This document shows positions 60,204 through 64,000 of a DNA stretch of 64,000 nt, in pieces. A program made the position numbers and the translations under genes. The notes beneath the pieces are model-generated. The model worked only from the letters and a program-made list of their open reading frames with translations, was not told the DNA's origin and made no database searches. Position 1 is the first letter of the stretch, and each line of letters starts with the position of its first letter. Source of the stretch: Gammaproteobacteria bacterium (GTDB lineage: Bacteria > Pseudomonadota > Gammaproteobacteria > Burkholderiales > Rhodocyclaceae); NCBI GenBank assembly GCA_018825305.1, contig JAHJEO010000003.1, forward strand, positions 117,931 through 181,930, given 5' to 3'.

Positions 60204-62413
60204 CCCTGGCGGCCCCCGCCGTCCTTGCTTCCCTTTCACGCCAGGGTCAGGCGTGGCTGTTCGCCCATGCCAGCGTGGTGTGCGGCGAAAGCCGCGTGGC
60301 CGGCTTGCTTTGCCTGGCCGCGACCGCGCTCTATCCGCGCGTTCTGCTGGGCGGGCTCGGCGCCGTTCTGCTGGTGGAGGCGGTGTTCGCCCTGCTGGCG
60401 CTGCCCGAGGTATCGCGTCCTGCGGCGCGCCTCAATGCGCTGCTCGCCGGTCTGGCGGTCGCCGCCCTGTGGTCGCCGGAAGTGGCCGGCGGCGCCTGGT
60501 GGATCGCCTATCCTCTGGCCGTGCTGCTGGCGCTCGGGCTGTCCCTCTGGCTCGGCGAGGCGCTGTGGCGGGCGGGGCAACTGCCGGCGCTGAGCCTGCC
60601 CTTCAGCCTGTCGATCTGGGCCGTGATGCCCGTGCTCGGTGGCCTCGCTCCGGCGATTCCCGAACTGCCGGCCGTGCTCGCGACCGAGTCGCCGGCAGGT
60701 GCGCTGCTCACCGCCTTCGGCTGGATCTTCCTCTCGCCCCATCCGCTGTCCGGCCTGCTGGTGCTGGCGGCGCTGCTGCTCGCCTCGCGCTGGCTGTTCC
60801 TGCTGGCCATCGCCGGCTATGCCGTGGGGCAGCTCGCGATGCTCGTGCTCGCTCCCTACGGGACGGGGCCGGGATACGCCTTCAATTACCCGCTCGCTGC
60901 GATGGCGGTGGGTGGCTTCTACTGTCGGCCGGGCCTGGGCAGCTTCGTCCTCGCGCTGTTCGCCGCCGTCCTCGCTGCCCTCGGCAGCGCGGCCTTCGCC
61001 CAGGCCTTCGGCGCGAGCGGCATGCTGGCGCTGTCGGTGCCCTTCGTCGCCGCCACGCTGCTGGTGTTGGCGACGGTGCGCCATGCGCGGCGCGGCGTGA
61101 TCGCCATGCTGGGCTATCCCGCGCCGCCGGAACGCCAGGCCGAGGCGGCACGGCTGGCGCGCGCCCGCCTCGGCGATCCCGGCAGCCTGCCGCTGGCGCC
61201 GCCCTTCCACGGCGAATGGCAGGTGTATCAGGGCTTCGACGGCGTCCACACCCATCGCGGGCCGTGGCGCCATGCGCTCGACTTCTTTCTCGTCGAGGAC
61301 GGCCAGAGCTTCCGCAACGATGGGGCGCAGCTATCCGATTACCTGTGCTTCGGCCTGCCGGTGCTGGCGCCGGCTGCTGGCGAGATCCTCGTGGCGCGCG
61401 ACAGCCTGCCGGACAACCTGCCGGGCCATGCGGACACCAGGGAAAACTGGGGCAACCACGTGGTCATTCGCGCCGCCGACGGCAGTCATGTCTGGCTCGC
61501 GCACCTGCGCCAGGGCAGCGTGAGCGTCACGGCGGGCAGCTGGGTGCGTGCCGGCGATGCCGTCGGCGCCTGCGGCAGCTCGGGCCGCTCGCCGCAGCCG
61601 CACCTGCATCTGCACGTGCAGGCCGGCATCGCGGCGGGCGCGGCGACCCGTCCTTTCCACCTCGACAATGTGCTGCTGCGCGCCGTATCGCCAGCGCCGA
61701 CTTTTCCGCACCAGGGCTGGGATGAAGCGGAATGGCGGCTGGCTTGCGTGCCGGCACAGGGCGAGCGGGTGCAGGTGGCGCGGAGCGACGCCGTGCTGGT
61801 CGGCGCGCTGGCCTGGCCGGTGGGGCGGCAACTGGGTTTCGAAGTGCGCGAAGGCAGCCGGGAACCGCGCATATGGACGGTGGAAACGACGCTGACGCTT
61901 GCCGGCCAGTTGCGCTTGACTGCGGAACGCGCCAGCCTGGCGACCGTGGCCGGCCCCCATGTCTTCGCGCTCTACGACCGGCAGGGAGGCGCCGATCCCT
62001 GGCTCGATCTCTTCGCCCTCGCGCTGGGCCTGACGCCGCTGGCGGAGGCGCGGCACTGGAGCGACGCGCCGCCGGCGCGCCTCTTCCCGGCCACCTTGGC
62101 CGCGCGCATCGCCCTCTGGATCGGTCGCCCCCTCGGTTGCGCCCTGAGCAGCCGCTACCACCGCGAGCGGCTGGCCGGCAGCGACCTCTGGCGCCAGCGC
62201 GGGTGGCATGAACTCCAGGTCGCACCCGGCTGGCGCGAGGTGTTCGAAACCGAGGTCGACATCGCGCCGGCCAGCGGCATCGTGCGCATCGCGGGCAGGA
62301 TGGCCGGCCGCGTCATGGAAATGCGCCTGGCCACCCTGGCCCAGACCCCCGATCAGGGCATCCCGGCCTGGCAGGTCGAGGTCGCAGCCCCTTCATCTCG
62401 ATCGCCAACCTGA
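60200..62413 (+). CDS. Urea-transporter-like membrane domain fused to M23 metallopeptidase
   Basis: A 737-aa protein. Residues about 1-310 form ten hydrophobic segments in two repeats with urea transporter marks (RLNALLAGLAVA, LSLPFSLSIW; HPLSGLLVL, AFNYPLAAMAVGG). Residues about 350-490 are an M23 peptidase domain: HRGPWRHALDF, NHVVIRAADGSHVWLAHL, and HLHLHVQ, so the zinc ligands are present. A C-terminal beta domain (about 500-737) follows. The ATG overlaps the decarboxylase stop. A dispersed repeat encodes VSPAPTFP after the peptidase domain. Confidence 0.82.
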   Translation: MTLAAPAVLASLSRQGQAWLFAHASVVCGESRVAGLLCLAATALYPRVLLGGLGAVLLVEAVFALLALPEVSRPAARLNALLAGLAVAALWSPEVAGGAWWIAYPLAVLLALGLSLWLGEALWRAGQLPALSLPFSLSIWAVMPVLGGLAPAIPELPAVLATESPAGALLTAFGWIFLSPHPLSGLLVLAALLLASRWLFLLAIAGYAVGQLAMLVLAPYGTGPGYAFNYPLAAMAVGGFYCRPGLGSFVLALFAAVLAALGSAAFAQAFGASGMLALSVPFVAATLLVLATVRHARRGVIAMLGYPAPPERQAEAARLARARLGDPGSLPLAPPFHGEWQVYQGFDGVHTHRGPWRHALDFFLVEDGQSFRNDGAQLSDYLCFGLPVLAPAAGEILVARDSLPDNLPGHADTRENWGNHVVIRAADGSHVWLAHLRQGSVSVTAGSWVRAGDAVGACGSSGRSPQPHLHLHVQAGIAAGAATRPFHLDNVLLRAVSPAPTFPHQGWDEAEWRLACVPAQGERVQVARSDAVLVGALAWPVGRQLGFEVREGSREPRIWTVETTLTLAGQLRLTAERASLATVAGPHVFALYDRQGGADPWLDLFALALGLTPLAEARHWSDAPPARLFPATLAARIALWIGRPLGCALSSRYHRERLAGSDLWRQRGWHELQVAPGWREVFETEVDIAPASGIVRIAGRMAGRVMEMRLATLAQTPDQGIPAWQVEVAAPSSRSPT
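61681..61707 (-). repeat. Dispersed 27-bp repeat in the M23 fusion gene
   Basis: Reverse copy with two or three differences, encoding AVSPAPTFP between the peptidase and C-terminal domains. Confidence 0.7.
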
Positions 62414-62425
62414 CAAGGGATAGGC

Positions 62426-63031
62426 ATGACAAGACAATTTCGCATCGCCCTGGCATTTGCATTTCTCGCCACGACGGCGCTGGCCGCCGACGAGAGCCCC
62501 TGGCAGAAATCCTATCGCCTGGAAGCCGCCGGCAGGCATGCCGAGGCCGCCGCGGCCCTGACCGGCCTGGAGAGCGGTGCCGACGCCAGCTTCGTCCTGT
62601 CGCGCCGCGGCTGGCTCGCCTATCTGCAGGGACAGCACGGTGAGGCGATCGGCTTCTACGGCGGCGCCCTCGACATGAACCCGCGGTCGCTCGAGGCCCG
62701 CCAGGGCATCACGCTGCCACTGCTGGCCCTGCAGCGCTGGCGCGAGGCTGCCGTTTACGCGCGCCAGATCATCGCCGAGTCGGCATGGGATTACACGGCG
62801 CATGTGCGCCTGCTGGCTGCCGAGGAAGGCCAGCGCGACTGGCGCACCCTGCGGGAGCACGCCGCGCGCCTGACCGCGCGCTATCCATCGGATGCGACGG
62901 TCTGGGTCTATCTGGCGCGGGCGCATGCCTGGCTGAACAATGCACGGGAAGCCGCAGATGGCTATGGCCGCGTGCTCGATCGCTATCCGGGTCATCTCGA
63001 AGCGACCCGCTACCTTGCCAATCCGCGTTGA
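62426..63031 (+). CDS. Exported TPR protein, paralogue 2
   Basis: A 201-aa protein with a signal peptide (about 1-20) and TPR repeats. It is colinear with the protein at 56873 (same SYRLE start, same MNP-S-LEA-G-TLPL and RYPSDAT-WVYLAR blocks). It closes the ATP-grasp/decarboxylase/M23 gene set. It may scaffold the periplasmic part of that system. Confidence 0.82.
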   Translation: MTRQFRIALAFAFLATTALAADESPWQKSYRLEAAGRHAEAAAALTGLESGADASFVLSRRGWLAYLQGQHGEAIGFYGGALDMNPRSLEARQGITLPLLALQRWREAAVYARQIIAESAWDYTAHVRLLAAEEGQRDWRTLREHAARLTARYPSDATVWVYLARAHAWLNNAREAADGYGRVLDRYPGHLEATRYLANPR

Positions 63032-63169
63032 GCGGGCGCCGTTATCAACTATGTGCACAGTGCCACCCGCAAAGGAATCCATGCCAGGTCCCACCGGCTA
63101 CGAAATGCGGCAGCGCCGCGGCGGTGGTCATGGTAGGGGTCGTGGCCGGTAGCCGGAAGAGCATCGCGC

Positions 63170-63214
63170 TGCGACCATATGTCGCATGCCGGTTCCATGG
63201 GGAAAAGCTAATAT
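63170..63214 (+). promoter_or_regulatory. TGCGAC-N5-GTCGCA dyad and -10 upstream of nosL
   Basis: TGCGAC-CATAT-GTCGCA (63170-63186) is a perfect dyad. TAATAT (63209-63214) is a good -10, centred 33.5 bp away, the same distance as at the TonB receptor. This is the arrangement of a class II activator site. Confidence 0.65.
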
Positions 63215-63250
63215 TGCAGTGCAAAATTTCAATCGCCAAGGAGTCTCATC

Positions 63251-63877
63251 ATGGATAGACGCGAAGCCCTTAAGTTGTCTCTTCTCGCCGGCGCCGGCCT
63301 GGTTGCCGGAACCGCCCAGGCCCAGCAGGCCTGCGCCACCGACGGCACGCCCGCCCAGTTCATTCCGAAGAAGCCCGCCGATGCCAGGGCCAACGAGAAC
63401 GACATCGAGAAATATCCGAAGTGCCCCTACTGCGGCATGGACCGCAAGCAGTACCACCATTCGCGCATGCTGGTGCAGTACAGCGACGACGTCGCCGACG
63501 GTACCTGTTCGCTGCACTGTGCGGCGATCAGCCTCTCGCTTAACGTTGACCGCGAGCCGAAGATGATGTGGGTCGGCGACAATGCGGCAGCCGGCGAAAC
63601 CAAGCCGCTGGTCGAGGTCGACAAGGCCACGTTCCTCGTCGGCAGCAAGATTCCGGGCGTGATGACGCACAACAGCAAGGTGGCCTACGCCAGCGAAGAC
63701 GCCGCCAAGGCGGCGCAGGGCGCCAATGGCGGCGAACTGGCGAAGTTCGACCAGGCGCTGCTCGCGGCCTATACCGACATGTCGAAGGACGTCAGCCGCA
63801 TCCGCAAGAACCGCGCGGCGCGCCGCCAGAAAATGATGGAGCAGCAGAAGGGCGCGGCGATGGAGCACAAGCACTGA
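63251..63877 (+). CDS. nosL: NosL-family copper-binding protein
   Basis: A 208-aa exported protein. The N-terminus MDRREALKLSLLAGAG resembles a Tat signal (RRxA-L). The NosL motif CPYCGM (58-63) is followed by a His-rich segment QYHHSRML, and the tail ends in MEHKH. NosL delivers Cu(I) for nitrous oxide reductase maturation. AAGGAG lies before the ATG. The stop overlaps the ATG of a second NosL-like gene. Confidence 0.9.
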   Translation: MDRREALKLSLLAGAGLVAGTAQAQQACATDGTPAQFIPKKPADARANENDIEKYPKCPYCGMDRKQYHHSRMLVQYSDDVADGTCSLHCAAISLSLNVDREPKMMWVGDNAAAGETKPLVEVDKATFLVGSKIPGVMTHNSKVAYASEDAAKAAQGANGGELAKFDQALLAAYTDMSKDVSRIRKNRAARRQKMMEQQKGAAMEHKH

Positions 63878-64000
63878 TGAGCGGGCGTACGGCGCGCTGG
63901 TTCGGCGCCATCCTGCTTGCTGCCTGGGTGGCGCTTGCCGCCGCCCAGGGCCTGCCGCCAAAACCGGGGCCGAAGGACTTGTGTCCGGTATGCGGCATGC
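63877..64000 (+). CDS. Second NosL-like protein, truncated by the window edge
   Basis: The visible 41 residues show a signal peptide (WFGAILLAAWVALAAAQG) and the motif CPVCGM, as in NosL. It starts in overlap with the preceding nosL (TGATG). The rest is outside the window. Confidence 0.75.
   Translation, partial: MSGRTARWFGAILLAAWVALAAAQGLPPKPGPKDLCPVCGM

Overview
The window is about 64 kb of GC-rich DNA that is almost entirely protein-coding, with no rRNA or tRNA genes seen. It looks like a betaproteobacterial denitrifier, probably of the Rhodocyclales/Sterolibacteriaceae type. The basis is a cd1 nitrite reductase (nirS) with heme d1 genes, including a fused nirDL, together with RegB/RegA, NnrS, NorE/NorF-like and NosL-like proteins and many c-type cytochromes. 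This placement is inference; no marker gene is present.

Layout. (1) 0-11.3 kb: a diheme cytochrome/DUF302 gene, then nirS, an unusual cytochrome, nirC-nirF-nirDL, a large PilJ/PAS/GGDEF/EAL/REC signalling gene, nirG and nirH, with two clear FNR/Dnr boxes. nirJ, nirE and nirN are not here. (2) 11.3-18.9 kb: kup, a diheme cytochrome divergent from regBA with an FNR box between them, a palindromic repeat element, lapA-like, a diguanylate cyclase and a PAS/sigma54 activator. (3) 19-30.3 kb: a plus-strand metal and cytochrome-assembly cluster. It holds a 60-aa membrane protein, a Sco1-like protein, an uncharacterised FtsX-type ABC system with a Cys/His membrane protein and a TlpA-like lipoprotein. 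A free CcoI-type metal-binding domain, a Met-rich membrane protein, an HMA2-like protein, a CPC-type P-ATPase, a SafE-like protein, a pentapeptide protein and norE/norF-like genes follow. (4) 30.3-35.4 kb: DUF2249, a hybrid kinase, nnrS, a MarR regulator and a DsrC-like protein. (5) 35.4-42.4 kb: TonB receptor, DUF4198-like protein, NapH/NosR-like Fe-S protein, DsbD-like protein and exbD-exbB-tonB. (6) 42.4-50.1 kb: helical and b561 proteins, a TetR-MFP-permease-ATPase exporter, an FmdE-like protein and an OmpR-type two-component pair. (7) 50.3-63 kb: MipA, EF-hand and HD-GYP genes, then a long collinear block with a TetR-like protein lacking its HTH, a cytochrome c'-like gene, a patatin and a chimera. 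This leads into a candidate new system: TPR, PqqD-like RRE, ATP-grasp, a type III PLP decarboxylase with a RiPP-leader-like N-terminus, a urea-transporter/M23 peptidase fusion and a second TPR. (8) 63.2-64 kb: two tandem nosL-like genes, the second cut by the window edge.

Two dispersed signals cross these units. One is a 17-bp dyad TGCGAC-N5-GTCGCA upstream of the 60-aa gene, the TonB receptor, tonB and nosL, in three cases about 34 bp upstream of a -10-like hexamer, which suggests one activator. The other is a roughly 27-bp repeat with core AAAGTCGGCGCTGGCGGGAC, present about 12 times on both strands in spacers and inside genes, where it gives a recurrent PPAPTF-type peptide in unrelated proteins.
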